From Piromyces finnis (Eukaryota; Neocallimastigomycota; Neocallimastigomycetes; Neocallimastigales; Neocallimastigaceae): 64,000 bases of DNA. Positions 39,514 to 58,119 of the stretch are shown here, in pieces. Position 1 is the stretch's first letter; each line of letters starts with the position of its first letter. The stretch spans positions 124,001-188,000 of the forward strand of contig MCFH01000009.1 of NCBI GenBank assembly GCA_002104945.1, given 5' to 3'. Position numbers and translations under genes: made by a program. Under the pieces are notes generated by a model, which worked only from the letters and a program-made list of their open reading frames with translations, did not search any database and was not told the DNA's origin.

Positions 39514-39643
39514 TAAAACCTTTTTATATATATATGTTATTATTTATTATTTAATTGGTATATTATTTTTACAGTAAAATTTATTAAAAACTATTAAATT
39601 ATACAATTTTTATTAGTATTATTAGTATTAAAATTAAAATATT
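39060..39643. other. Intergenic region PIGA / PTPDC1
   Basis: 0.58 kb AT-rich spacer between the PIGA start and the PTPDC1-like stop. It contains an (AAT) microsatellite at about 39473-39511. Confidence 0.5.
39473..39511. repeat. (AAT)n microsatellite
   Basis: About 13 AAT units in the short spacer upstream of PIGA and downstream of the PTPDC1-like gene. Confidence 0.8.
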
Positions 39644-45086
<5,443 letters not shown>

Positions 45087-45756
45087 TGTATATATATAAA
45101 AAGCTAATTATAATTTATTATTTTATTGCTATTTTACGATATATATTCTAATAATGAAATATTTTAAGTTTAATTAATGATAAGTAAAAGATATTTAAAT
45201 ATGATTATAATTATTAATTCAACATTATATTTAGAATATATAAATATTGAAATTGAAAATAAATGATATAATTAAAAAAAAAAAAAAACAGAAAACTTAA
45301 AGTTGTATAATTATTTTTAAAAATATATATATATATATAAATTATTAGTATTATTATTTACTGTGCTTTTTTGTAAATAAAGTAATATTCTATACAGAAA
45401 TTTTTTAGAAATTTTAAAATTTAATTATATAAACTAGGATAATAAACTTTAATTATAAATTATTTATTTAATTTACTAAGAATCATTTATCAAAGTAGTA
45501 TTAATCATTTAAATAAAAAAATATAAAAATAAACCTGTATATATCATTTATATCATAGAATTAAATAAAATATATAAAAGAAAAGTTTAAAAAAAAAAAA
45601 ACAGAAACAGAAACTAATATATATAATATAACCACTTGTTAATATATAAATATATATAATTGTTTATATTATAAAAATAATTTATTATTAACAAAATTTA
45701 ATATAAAATAGAAAAAAAAAAAAAAAATTAAACATAGAAAGTAATAAATTCATATT
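45087..45756. other. Divergent promoter region PTPDC1 / ataxin-3
   Basis: 0.67 kb between two divergent start codons, the tightest such pair in the window. It is A/T-only for long stretches, with A runs at 45274-45288 and 45710-45727. No specific site can be named. Confidence 0.45.
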
Positions 45757-47165
45757 ATGGATATTATTCCTTATATATATCATGAACAACAAGAGGTAGA
45801 TAAAAGTAATTTTATAGTAGTATTTAATTTGGCAATAATTAATTAATGAAAAATATAATTAATTTTATAAAAGGGTGCTTTATGTGCACAACATGCATTA
45901 AATTCATTACTTCAAGGAGAGTATTTTACAGCTGTTGTATGTTTTTTTTTTTTTTTTTTTTTTTGAATAATTATATATTTTAGTACATTTCATTACATTT
46001 ATATTCATAAAAGTATTAAAAATAAAATTTTAAATTCATAACTATTATGTATTTTTATTTATAGGATTTAGGTAATATCGCTCATTCATTGGATGAAGAA
46101 GAAGGTATATTAAATTCTAATCAAAATTCAAGTAATAATTATGATGATACCGGTTTTTTTTCAATTCAAGTAATTTTAATAATTAAGAATTTATAAAATA
46201 TAATATTCATTTATAAAAGAAGTAATTTTTATTTATTTGTTTTATTTTTATTATTATTAGGTAATTAGTATTGCTCTTAGTCGTTTAAATATTGAAATTA
46301 ATCACATTGATTCTCAGATTATCAAGAATGATAAAGTAAAACCTGCGGAAGAAAAAGCGTATATTTGTAATTTACATGAACATTGGTATAGCAATAGTTT
46401 TTATTTTCACATTTAATAATTTTTTTTTTATAATTTATATTTTATATATTCATTTACTTCTTTATTTTTTTTTTTTAAGGTTTACTATAAGAAAATTTTA
46501 TTCAAAATATCGTTGGTATAATCTAAATTCAACTTTAGAAACACCAGAATGGTTAAGTGAAACATATCTAGAATTATATTTAAATGATATACAAAGACAA
46601 GGTAATTTTTTATATTTTAAATTTAAAGTATATAATTGATATAATAAAATAATTTTATTTATTAATTATAATATCAACAATATATTATAATTTCATGGAT
46701 TTAAACAAACATTTATTAGGTTATTCAGTGTTTGTTGTTAGAGGTGATTTACCAGAATGTGATGCTGATAAATATGCAAAACTTCACCCAAAACCTGAAA
46801 ATAAGAATAATATATCTAAGGTAGATTACAACAATAAAAACCCAAAATCATTTAATATATTTTCTGGAAAAGGATATCGTTTAGGAGATGACAATAATAA
46901 GGAAAACACTTTTAATGCTGAAAATATGTCAGATAGTGAACTTTTAGCTCAAGCAATAGCAATAAGTTTAGAAGAGCAAGCACAATCAAATAAAAGGCAA
47001 AATGAACCAGATTTAGATGAAATAAAACGTAAAAGATTAGAAAGGTTAGTAATTTTAGTAATTAATGTATTTAATGATATATCTATATCTATATCTATAT
47101 TTTTTATAATTATTTTTTAACATTTAATTTTTAACATAAATTTAAATAGATTCAGTTCTAAATAA
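45757..47165 (+). CDS. ATXN3: Ataxin-3, Josephin deubiquitinase
   Basis: Seven exons (45757-45795, 45874-45936, 46065-46169, 46261-46385, 46480-46601, 46720-47044, 47150-47165) give 264 residues. The Josephin catalytic triad is complete: Cys17 in QEGALCAQHALNSLLQG, His110 in HEHWFTIRK and Asn125 in RWYNLNS. GYSVFVVRGDLPECDAD closes the catalytic domain. An Asn/Lys linker leads to one ubiquitin-interacting motif, SDSELLAQAIAISLEEQ, and a short basic tail. Ataxin-3 trims ubiquitin chains and works with the Cdc48/p97 quality-control pathway. There is no polyglutamine tract and only one UIM, so it is a minimal version of the animal protein. The last exon is only 16 bases including the stop (encoding RFSSK); if the donor at 47045 is not used, the frame instead runs on to 47120. 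Confidence 0.93.
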
Positions 47166-48251
47166 AACCATCTAATTAAAAAATAAATAAATAAAATTCA
47201 TATTAAATAAATATTATAAATCATTTATTGTTATTTCAAAAGAAGCATATCTATTATCTTTTGTTTTTACTAATATAAGATTTATAATAGTATTTTTTTT
47301 TTCTATCTAATTTTAAAAAAAATTATTTTGTTATTTACGATTTTTTCAATTAAAATAAAAATAAATTAAAAAAAAAAAAAACCCATCTCGGGCCAATTTT
47401 TTAAAATTAAAAAAAAAAAATAAAATAAAAAATAAAAAAAAATAAAATATCTTTAAATATTTTTAAATTTAAGTGGAATAATAATTTCTTGTATATTTAA
47501 TTAATTAAATAAAAGAAATTAATATTAAAAAATTGTAAGTTTTTTTTTATATTGAAATAAGAAAGTTTGAATATATAACAAAATTAAATGAAATTCAATT
47601 AAAGGATATTAATTGTTTGACTAAATGTAGTCATATATTTGATGTTTCATAAATTCTTAAAAGAAATTACAATTTTAAATAAAAAACAAACATTTGAAAT
47701 ATTTTTATATAATTAATATGCAGAATAAACATTTTTATGTTAATAAAACAACAAGAAGAATATAAGAACACTATTTAATTTTAATTAAAATCCGATATTA
47801 ATAATAATTTTATATAAAAGAATAACATTATTTGTTATTTTATCAAAGCAATTAGAAATATTATAAATCCAGTATTTTCAATGATAATCATTAAATTAAA
47901 TTATTATTGTTGTCATTATTTGATATAATCAAATAATTAATTAATTAAAATAAGTGAAATATTGTTTTATATATTAAATATATTATTGATATTTTTCATA
48001 TACTGTGTTTTTAAACTGTTCTTTTTTTCTTTTTTTTTTTAATAAATTAATTCCATTATTTAAATGGAGGTATTCATAAATATTTAATATTAATTATATC
48101 TTTTAAATATATTAAGAATTACTAAAATATCAAAATCTTATTCCTTTAAATACTCTTTTCTTTAATTATAATTTTATAATAAAGAAATAATAATATGTTC
48201 TTTTGTATAATAAAAGAACAGTCATGCTTTTTTTTTAAATATAATTAAGAA
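47166..48251. other. Intergenic region ataxin-3 / kinesin
   Basis: 1.1 kb AT-rich spacer, 3' flank of ATXN3 and promoter of the kinesin gene. A short GC-rich island (CCCATCTCGGGCC, about 47383-47395) stands out sharply from the surrounding A/T. Confidence 0.5.
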
Positions 48252-51200
48252 ATGAGTAAGGAAATTCAATCTCAAAAACAATTCCAAATGTTAACAAACG
48301 TATTAAATCGCAAAAGAAAACAAGAAGATGGGAAAGAAGACGCTTCAATAACTTCTAAGCATCTTAAAAACAAAAACAATCCAGTATTAATGAAAAATAT
48401 ACTACAAAATACAGCGTCTTCAGCATCAAAAATTGTTCCAAAAATTAATCTTGATGTTGATAAAAAATCCAATTCAACAAAATCAATACATACAAATACA
48501 AGAACATCTTCGGTTCGTGATACCCGTTCAAAAAATTCATTAATAACAAATAGAATGACAAATTCAACGAGATTATTATCTTCTAGAAAACCAGCAACTA
48601 GTACTATAGGAACTAAAAGAATTACGAAAAAGAGACCGGCTTGGGATACAAAAGTAATTGACTTGATAATTTAATACTAAATTAATCTATTCAAAGTAAA
48701 ATTCATTATTAAATTCATATATATTATTTAAACTATTTAATTTAACTAAAAGGGTCGATTACAAGATTTAGAAATGGAATCAAAAGAGAATAAAAAATTA
48801 AGTAATATTGGGTATTATAGTTTTATTTTCTAAATATATATAATAAATAATTAATTATATATTTATATCAAATAATATAATAAATTAGTTGAAGAATTAT
48901 TAAAGAATCTTTCTGGAAAAATAAAAATACAAGAAAAGGATAATAATGAATTAAAACAAGTTCATAAAAAAACAACTGAAACTAATAAAGTATACATTTA
49001 ATACATTACTAATGTATTTATTTTTATATATAATAAATTAAAATAAATATTTAATTCATTTTTTTCTTATAAAATTATAATAAAAAGTCGTTAACTCAAA
49101 AGATTGAGGTATGATTAATAATTTATACAAATTATTATCCCTTTAGTAAATAAAAGTATTAAAATTATTTATTGTTGTATTGATATATTTTATAAGGAAT
49201 TAACTGAACTTATAGAGGTAATTAAATAAAAAGTAACCTTTTATTAAAATAAAAATCATTCAAAAAATAATATTAATAAAATTAAATATTATATATTAAT
49301 AATATGTCACCACCACCATTACTTTTACTAATAATAATGATGATAATGATAGACTTTAAGAGAGAGAAATACAAACTTAGAATCTAAATTAAAACCATAT
49401 GATGTAAATATTTATATACATAAAAAAAATAATTTAAACATGAAATATGAACAAATAAAACATAAATCTTAAATAAATCATTTTCGATTAATAACAGGAA
49501 TTGAAAGATAAAATGACAGAACTTGAAGGAAAACTAAAAGACAAAGAAGATACAATTAAAATAAAAAATGAAGAAATTGAGAAATTAAAGGTAAATTAAT
49601 ATGATTTTATTTAGTATCATTTAATATTAAATTAAATATATTATATATTATTTTTTCTTGGAAGTACTATAATAATATTTTATTTAATTTTATTTATAAA
49701 GGATATAATAAAAGATCAGACAACATCAATAACTATAATGAAAAATGAAGAATTAAGTTTTAAAACAACAATAGAGGTTACTATTGTATAAAAATTAGAT
49801 ATTTTTAAAAATAAAAATTAATTAATTAACCTCTTTCAAAAAAATATAAAAAAAAAAAAAGGCAAAAGATTTAATAATAAAAGCAAAGAATGATGAAATA
49901 GAGAAAATGAAACATGAAATAGAAGTATTGAAAGAACAATATACAGCATCAAATAGAAAAAGAGTACAAGAAGAATCATTGAGAAGAAAAATGCATAATG
50001 AAATTCTTGTAAATATTATCTATTAACTCCAATTAAAATATTTTGTTTATTAATATTCTGAATTTGTGTTTTTCGTATTTAAATAGGAATTAAAAGGAAA
50101 TATAAGAGTTTTTTGTAGAGTTAGACCTGTACTAAGTAAGTAATATAAATTAAAAAGACTTGCTATTAATGAACATATTAAATTAATAAAATAAATAAAT
50201 ATTAAATTTAATATAGCAACTGAGACAAATGGAAAATCAACAAAAGATGTAACATCTGATATTCAGTATCCAGATGATGAAAGAAAAATTATTTTGACAC
50301 AGCAATCGGTATTTTATATTAAATATTTCTATTATAACTACTTATAATTGATAAGATTTTAATTACTATTATAATACTTAAACTTGTATTATAATTCTTG
50401 TAACAATTCTTAATTAATTATAAACTATATAAAATTTTAAAGACAACTGCCTTAGGAAATACTGTTCCAAAAATATATCCTTTTGCATTTGATAAAGTAT
50501 TTCAGGATAATGCTAGTCAAGGTGAAATATTCGAAGATATATCACAATTAGTGCAATCAGCATTAGATGGATATAATGTTTGCATTTTTGCGTATGGACA
50601 AACTGGAAGTGGTAAAACATATACGTATGTATATAATATATAATAGTTTTAATATGTTTCTATATAATATTAATTAATATTTTAATTGATATTATTATTT
50701 TGCTATTAGAATGGAAGGTATACCTGATGATAAAGAAAAAATAGGAATGATACCGAGAGCTGTAAAACAAATATTTTTAGCATCAAAAGAATTAGAAGAA
50801 AAAGGATGGAAATATGAAATGGAAGGACAAGTAATAATTTTGATGATATCTATAATAAATATTAAATCATTTTATAGTTACACTATTTTTAAATAATGTA
50901 TTATTATTTTAATAATATTAACAATAATAAATATATGTATATATTAACATTTTGAAAATAGTATTTAGAAATTTATAATGAAACAGTAAGAGATCTTTTA
51001 GGTAACGGAGATTTATCCAAAAAGCATGAAATTAAACATAATTTACATACAGGAAAAACAAGTGTAACGGACACCACAGTAATAAAAGTTCATACACCTG
51101 AGCAAGTACATAATCTATTAAAAAAAGCTCAACAAAATAGAGCAGTTGGAGCAACTCTATGTAATGAACGATCATCAAGATCTCATAGGTAAAAATTGTG

Positions 51201-52176
51201 AAGATAAAAAATAGCGAAAAAAAAAAAAAGTTATAAAAGTAATTTTTTAGAATCTATTTCTAATCATTTATCTTCTCTATAATTATCAATATATATAAAA
51301 TAATCTTGAATACTAGTGTTTTTATATTTAAATTATCAGGTATAAATTCAATTACTGAAGATACATGTGAAGGTACTTTAAACCTTATAGATTTAGCTGG
51401 TTCAGAAAGATTATCACAAAGTGGTGCCACTGGTGATAGATTAAAGGAAACACAAGCTATTAACAAGAGTTTAAGTTGTTTAAGTGATGTTATTGCTGCT
51501 TTAGGTATAAATATATTCACAAAATGACTATTTTTTATATATTTATTATTTAAAATAACAATTTTCATATAACTTTTATATTGTATTAAATAATTATATA
51601 GCTAATAAGGAACCTCATGTTCCATATCGTAATTCCAAAGTAATATATAAATATTTCTTGATTGTTATATAAATTTATATTTTTTAGCTTTCATAATTTT
51701 TTTAAAAAAAAAAAAAATAATTATTAATATGAATCATTTATTCAATAAAATTTTATAGTTGACATATTTATTACAAAATTCCCTTGGTAAATAAATATTA
51801 TTATACATTATATAAATATTAATTTTGAATTAAATATAAAATCAAGATTTTTGAAGAAGATTATTTTTATATCTTAAAATATTTATTTTTTTATTTTTTT
51901 TTTAAACTGTTTAATAGGAGGCAATAGTAAAACATTAATGTTTGTAAATATATCACCGTTAGCAAATAATTTCCAAGAGACTATCTGTTCACTTCGATTT
52001 GCTACAAAAGTAATTAATCAATTTTAAATATTAATATTTTTAAAATATATTTCTATTTATATAATTATTTTTTTAGTAAAATATACAAAATATTAATTAT
52101 ATTTTTATAAAATACATTTCATTATTAGGTTAATAAATGTCAAATTGGAACAGCGAAAAGATCAATTAAAATTTAA
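48252..52176 (+). CDS. Kinesin-14, C-terminal minus-end-directed motor
   Basis: About 19 exons. The first is 48252-48653 (134 residues, basic, Ser/Thr/Lys-rich, probably the microtubule-binding and nuclear-import tail) and the last 52129-52176. The middle exons (48753 to about 50012) are small and encode a heptad-rich coiled-coil stalk (for example [27 protein letters not shown]). The motor follows at the C-terminus: the kinesin-14 neck [14 protein letters not shown], then [12 protein letters not shown]-loop [10 protein letters not shown], switch I NERSSRSH, switch [12 protein letters not shown], and the end [18 protein letters not shown]. Neck directly before the motor and the final IGTAKR are the marks of Kar3/Ncd/KIFC1. 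It should act in spindle bipolarity and minus-end microtubule sliding. One acceptor (about 49360) is ambiguous, since only the AG before AGAAAT keeps the frame open. Confidence 0.92.
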
Positions 52177-52713
52177 AATACAATTTATCTACATCAATAA
52201 TAATATTAATAATAAGCATTAACTATATTTTTTCTTTTATAAATATATATATATTTTTTTTATAAGCACAATAAAAAATAAATTTAAAATATATCAATAT
52301 TCAGGAAAAAAAAAAAAAAAAAAAAAAAAAACCTTCAAATACCATTAAAAGATTTTTTATTATTTTATTTTTTTTTTTTTTTTTTTTTTTTATTATTTTA
52401 AAATAATACTTCATAACTATTGAAAACTGGACTTTTATTAAAAAAATAATTTTTATACTATGGTATATATAGATTTATTAAAAAATTTTGAATGTATTGT
52501 ATGTATAAATATTTTATATACATTATTTTAAAGTATTTAATACTTTAAAAAAAAAAATTAAAACATTAATATTTTTTTACAATAGAAAATATTAATTAAA
52601 TATATAAAAATTTCTTTGTTCATTTTATTTTTTAAAATTTTGGTTATATGTGAATAAAAAAAAAAAAATGTATATTTGTGTCTATATCTCTATAAATAAT
52701 ATTATATAATATT
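52177..52713. other. Convergent intergenic region kinesin-14 / transporter
   Basis: 0.54 kb with A run 52304-52330 and T run 52371-52390 facing each other, at the 3' ends of two convergent genes. Polyadenylation of both genes is expected here. Confidence 0.45.
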
Positions 52714-55700
52714 TCAATCATAGTCATTATTATCATTATAATCATCATTATTATTATCATTATAATGATCATTTTCAGGATCAATAATTTCAATTTTTAT
52801 ATTATCATTATCATTCCAAGAATCAGGTTTATCAGGATCTTCATCCAAATTATCATTGTTCTCATGATCTTCAGGGTTATCATGATCTATATCCTCTTGA
52901 TCATAATTACCAGCATCGAAATCTTTTGCAATATCGTTTTCATTATTATTATTGTTATCATAGCATCCATTTGGATTATCACATTCTTTTGAGTCCATGG
53001 ATGATTTGTTTTCTTCTAAAATATCGTATTCATTATTATTTTCGTTATTCATGTATGAATTATTTGGTTCATTATAAATTTTGTTATCATTATTAAGGCC
53101 AATTATTGATTTATTGTTATTAATATTATTACTAAATGTACTTGATACTTGGTATATATTTAAACCTATAACACAAACAACAATAAATGAAATGATACTT
53201 AGGCATATTTTAGCAAAAGTTTTAGGTGACCATGGTATCCAATCAGGAATACCATTATAATAGTTTGAAATGAATTGTGGATGTATAGGTAAAGTACCAA
53301 GAACAGTTGGACGATGAGTAAGACCTGTTATATCTGTACTAGGTGGTAACATGTTTGTTGGGGGAGGTACTAAAAGATTATTAGACTTGGAATTATTGTT
53401 TTCACTATTATCGTTTGATGATGAATTTTGGTCATTGTTTGGTTTATATAAGTAAATATTTGGTGGCTCGTTGACATAATTATTTAAGCTTTGTGAAGAA
53501 GTATTATACTTATTATCATATATTTTTTCTTTATATTCTATATTTTGATCAGTATTATTTGGATTGCATGAAGTATTATTTATAACTTCTTCTTCATATA
53601 TTTTTTCCTTTTGTTTTTTATTTAATTTTGATTCCTTTATTGTTGGATAAGAATCAATAAATCCTTGAATTGTTTTTGATTGCCAATGAATTGTTTTAAG
53701 AAGTTCACGCTGTCTTGGGTTAAAATAATGATTTTCTTTCAACTCTTCTTTAAATTTTAAACATTTTAAATATATAATAATTGGAATGATAAAGTTTGCT
53801 GCCGATACAAAGAATAAAGAAGTCCAATTAATAACGTCATTAATTAATGTTCCTGTTTGGAAAGGTAATACACAAATCCATGGTAAAATATGTGAAAAAA
53901 ATGTTGCTGTTTTGTATCCACATATTTTATTTTGTACTAAATTATTTCTCACAATAATTGAAAATACTGGAATGGAAACCATTAAAATTGCAATTGAAAA
54001 AATATATGTTGTTACTTTTCCAATTGAATTTAAAGAACTTAATTGAGATAAAATATTCAAAGTTCCTTCATTTTTGAAAGAAATGGCTGCAGAATAACCA
54101 ATAAATACATAAAGAATAACTGAAGTAATGGTTGATACCCATAATGATTTTTGAACACTAACTTCTTTTTTCTTTTTTATTTTATTATTATTAAATTTAT
54201 CATTATTTTTTTTTTCCAGATTTTCATAAATATATACCAAATTCAAAAACATTTAAAATTATTAATAAATATTTATTTTTAAAAAAAAAATATTATTATA
54301 TAATTCATTTTACCTTTATATTAATCCAACTTGGGATTGTTGTCACAAAAGCAAAATTAAACATTACTACACCAACTACCTCCTGACATTTACTAGATAA
54401 AAATGGAACATATTCTAGATTGAATCCATTTAAATAAAATAAAATAAACCAAACAGCAAAAATTGCCATTGTAATTAAGAATGAAACTATTATACAGTTA
54501 TTATTTTTAAAAATTTGTTAATTCATGTTATTATTTATTTTTAATATTATAATTAAATCATATACTTACTAATTTGTAAATTGATGTTATCTTGAAGATT
54601 CATAAATCCAACAGGGAATATAAAAATAAATGTAGCCTTTTAACAATTATTATAAATAATAATTATTATTATCTAATTTTTTTTTTTTTTTTTTTTTTTT
54701 TTTTGTATACTTAATAATGTATATTTATATATCTTACTATGTAACCAAGTGTAACCAGCATAAATTGGTCACCAAAAGGACTATTTTCTTTTGCCATTTT
54801 ATCCACACAATAAAGATTAAACATAGAACTAGAACTACCATTATTTACCGCAATACCACATGATTTTTTAAAAATGTTGATAATAAAATTATCCATTGTT
54901 TGGGCTGAATAAATAATTGATGAAATATTTGCTGATTGAAGTGCCAAATATAAAATGATCTGACCTAAAACATGCATTTTTTTACCAAAATAAAAATTGA
55001 TTAAAGTAGAAAATTCCACAGTACCCTATTGTATATTAAGATTATATACAAAATAGATTATCATAATATATTAAAGATAAAAATAAAGATATAAGAGACA
55101 GCATTAATATTTTTATATATCTAACTGAAATCATTTTTATTTATGTTTATTAATATAATAAAGCAGTAAATAAAGAAAAAAAAAAAGTTATTAAAAAATT
55201 ACTTGAAAATGTTTATTTCCAGGAATACTTTGCATTGCTTCTATAATAAACTGTGCACATATTGTTGAAAATACTGCGAAGAATATAAAGGTTAGAGTGG
55301 GTATAATAAACCCAGCGTCGCTAAATATTTGTGGAGTAGGAATCAATCCAGGACCTAAAATACCATTAATTAAGAGAGTTACACCACCTGCAAACCCACT
55401 TTTTATTTTTTTTTTATTATTATTATGTTAAATATATAGGGACAGAATTTTATATTTATAATTTATAATAATTAAAGTAATAATATTTGAGAAATATGTT
55501 TTTATAAAAGTATGTAAATATATATTATACAACAATATTATATTTATTTAATAACTTACACAGTTTTTGTATCCAATAACTTTTTTAATGTTTTATTTCT
55601 ATTTACGATATTAAATGAATTTCTTATTCTAAAACTTATACTACTATTACTTGAAGTTGTGGATTTTCTATGTAAAAAAGAACCTTTTTTGCTACTTGTT

Positions 55701-55966
55701 GAAGAATTCGTTGATTTTCTTCCAAAATTTATGCCTTCACTAGATAAAGTTGTATCTCTTTTTATAAGTGTTGCACTTCCTTCATCATCTGATTCATATG
55801 CATCTTCAACATCATCATTTATATCATCATTATATTTATTCGTAATTCTTCCAGATATATCAATAAATGATACTGATTTATTGATAGTAGGTGTTTCTTC
55901 CCCATCAATAGAAGGGGATTTCATACTAGTTGATGGTAATGTCAAGGAAGGTTTTATTGAACTCAT
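52714..55966 (-). CDS. AAAP-family amino acid transporter
   Basis: Six exons on the minus strand (55560-55966, 55203-55398, 54738-55025, 54570-54636, 54314-54486, 52714 to about 54171) give about 862 residues. A Ser/Thr-rich cytosolic N-terminus of 135 residues precedes TM1 (GGVTLLINGILGPGLIPTPQ), whose Gly-rich unwound helix marks the amino acid/auxin permease family. Further membrane spans are visible through TSVILYVFIGYSAAISF and LFFVSAANFIIPIIIYL. A long insertion separates the last span (ICLSIISFIVVCVIGLNIYQ, about 180 residues from the end). The tail is Asn/Asp-rich, ending in acidic repeats. The family moves amino acids with protons across plasma or vacuolar membranes; substrate and membrane are not evident. 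The acceptor of the last exon is chosen at AAG before KKEVSVQKSLW by frame and family spacing and is the weak point. Confidence 0.85.
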
Positions 55967-58119
55967 TTTAAATTAAATTTGTCTTTTAATTTTTATTCTT
56001 TCTTTTTTTTTTTTTCTTTTTTTGTACAGGAATTAAATATATAATAAATTTTGTATTTCTAAAAAAAGTATTAAATTATTTTTTATTCTATATATTTTGA
56101 TTACATGGATTCCGATAATAAATATTTTAAATATTATGTAAATATTGTTTCTTAAAATACTATATATTATATTCCACTATTTTTTTTCTCTATTAAATTT
56201 GAATATAATTTTATAAGGTATTAAGTAAATTAATTATTTTTCATTGACTCATTTTAATAAAATTTTATATTCTAATAATTATAGTGTAAATATAAATATA
56301 AAACGTTTTATTATAAATGCTTTACTTTGTTTATCTACTTATATCTTTTACTTTATTCTTAAAATTTTAATAGTTGTAATTTATTTTGTGATAATTTCTA
56401 AAATAGAATTTTGATAATGTTTATTATTAATATATTACTATTTTTTATTAATTATCACCACTTTACAATACTTTTCAGTTTATCTTTTTAAACTTTACTG
56501 TTATTAATCAAAAGTTATTATTCAAAATACCTAATGAATTCAATGATATCAAAATATTTTATTTATTATTTTAATTCCTCATACACAATTTATTATTAAA
56601 ATTCTTTTATTTATTTTTTTTTTTTATTACTAGATAAAAAAAGTTTTTTTCGCTTTAATTATTAAAATAATATATAATATTAATGATATTATATAAGATA
56701 TTATATAAATTAATATAGATCAATATTACTTCTAATATATTATATATTTATTCAATTTATTTTACATATAAAAAAATATTACTTTTTTTGGTGATAATAA
56801 TGAAAAATACTGCATTAAGGATTAGATTACTAATATATTATATATTAATATATTATTGTATAATATATAACTTATTTAATTTCATATATTAATAATAATT
56901 TAATTTAAACAAGAATAAAATTTTAAATTTAATAATTTTTACTAGATAATTATCATCTAATTGTAAATAATTATTAAATTGTCCTGGAATTGCATATTTT
57001 ATTACATTTTAAAGTTGCAACCATTTAAAGCATAATAAAAATTTAATAAATAATAATTAAAATATTAAAAAAATTAAATAATACATTTTTATTTTAAATG
57101 TTTGAGAATAATACAAAATTTCTACTATAGAAATGAAATTCAATCCTTTATCTATTACTTAGGCAAAGAAATATTCCATTTTTTTTTTAATTTTATACAA
57201 TTCATTTTTAATTTAAAAATTATTTGATAATATATTTATTATGAATATATTCTATTTTACCTACCGCAATTAAATATCAATATAGAATATATACATTAAT
57301 TTGTATAAAAGAATTATTAATATAAATGAATTTATAATACAATTGAGATATATATTTAATTAATATTATTGTATCATTAATATAATTGAATTAATTTCTT
57401 TCGAATTTAAATAATATAATAATATATATTATATTATATTCATTTAATTCATTTTATTATATGGTTTATTAAATTAAAATACATGGCAATAATTTTTTTT
57501 AATCTTGGAAGAAAAAACATTTTTTAAACCTTATTTAATACAAATTTTAATTATAAATAAATTCTAATATATTATATAAATCTATATTTACTTTATTTAT
57601 ATCAATATTAATTTTTTCATACTTTTGTATGCAAAGATACCATTTGAATGTTATAATGATAATAATTAATATTGATTATATTTGTTCATAAAACTATTAT
57701 TATAAATGCTAACAATACCTTAGTATATATAACATAAAGTATTTCTTAAATAATAAATTATAAATCTTAACTATATTTATATTTCATTATTTACAGAAAC
57801 TTCATCGACGATTTTAACCTATAGTTAAATAAATATTTTTTAAATACACTTTATTAAAAAAAATTATTAATAATATTAACCTATAAACTTCCTGGAAAGA
57901 AATTCTTTAATGTACAAAAACCATGTATACATTTAAATACATTGTATCAGAATTATTGTAGATAAACAAAAAAAATTTTAAATAAATTAATAAAAAATGA
58001 ATAGATAAATAACATGGAATAACAATTACTTTTTATTGAAATACTTTATTATTCAAATTTCCTACTCTATAATCTATAATTAATTATTTAATAAAAAGAT
58101 TTTATTATTATAAATGACT
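55967..58119. other. Intergenic AT-rich region
   Basis: 2.15 kb without a coding region. It runs from the transporter promoter to the 3' end of the SDHD gene. Short palindromic AT words such as TATATTAATATA recur near 56690-56880 and 57420-57440; no other feature is seen. Confidence 0.5.

Noticed and set aside
54172-54252. N-terminal frame MFLNLVYIYENLEKK as start of a separate transporter gene
   Set aside because: The membrane spans before and after belong to one AAAP fold and the upstream exons splice in frame, so this stretch is taken as intron.
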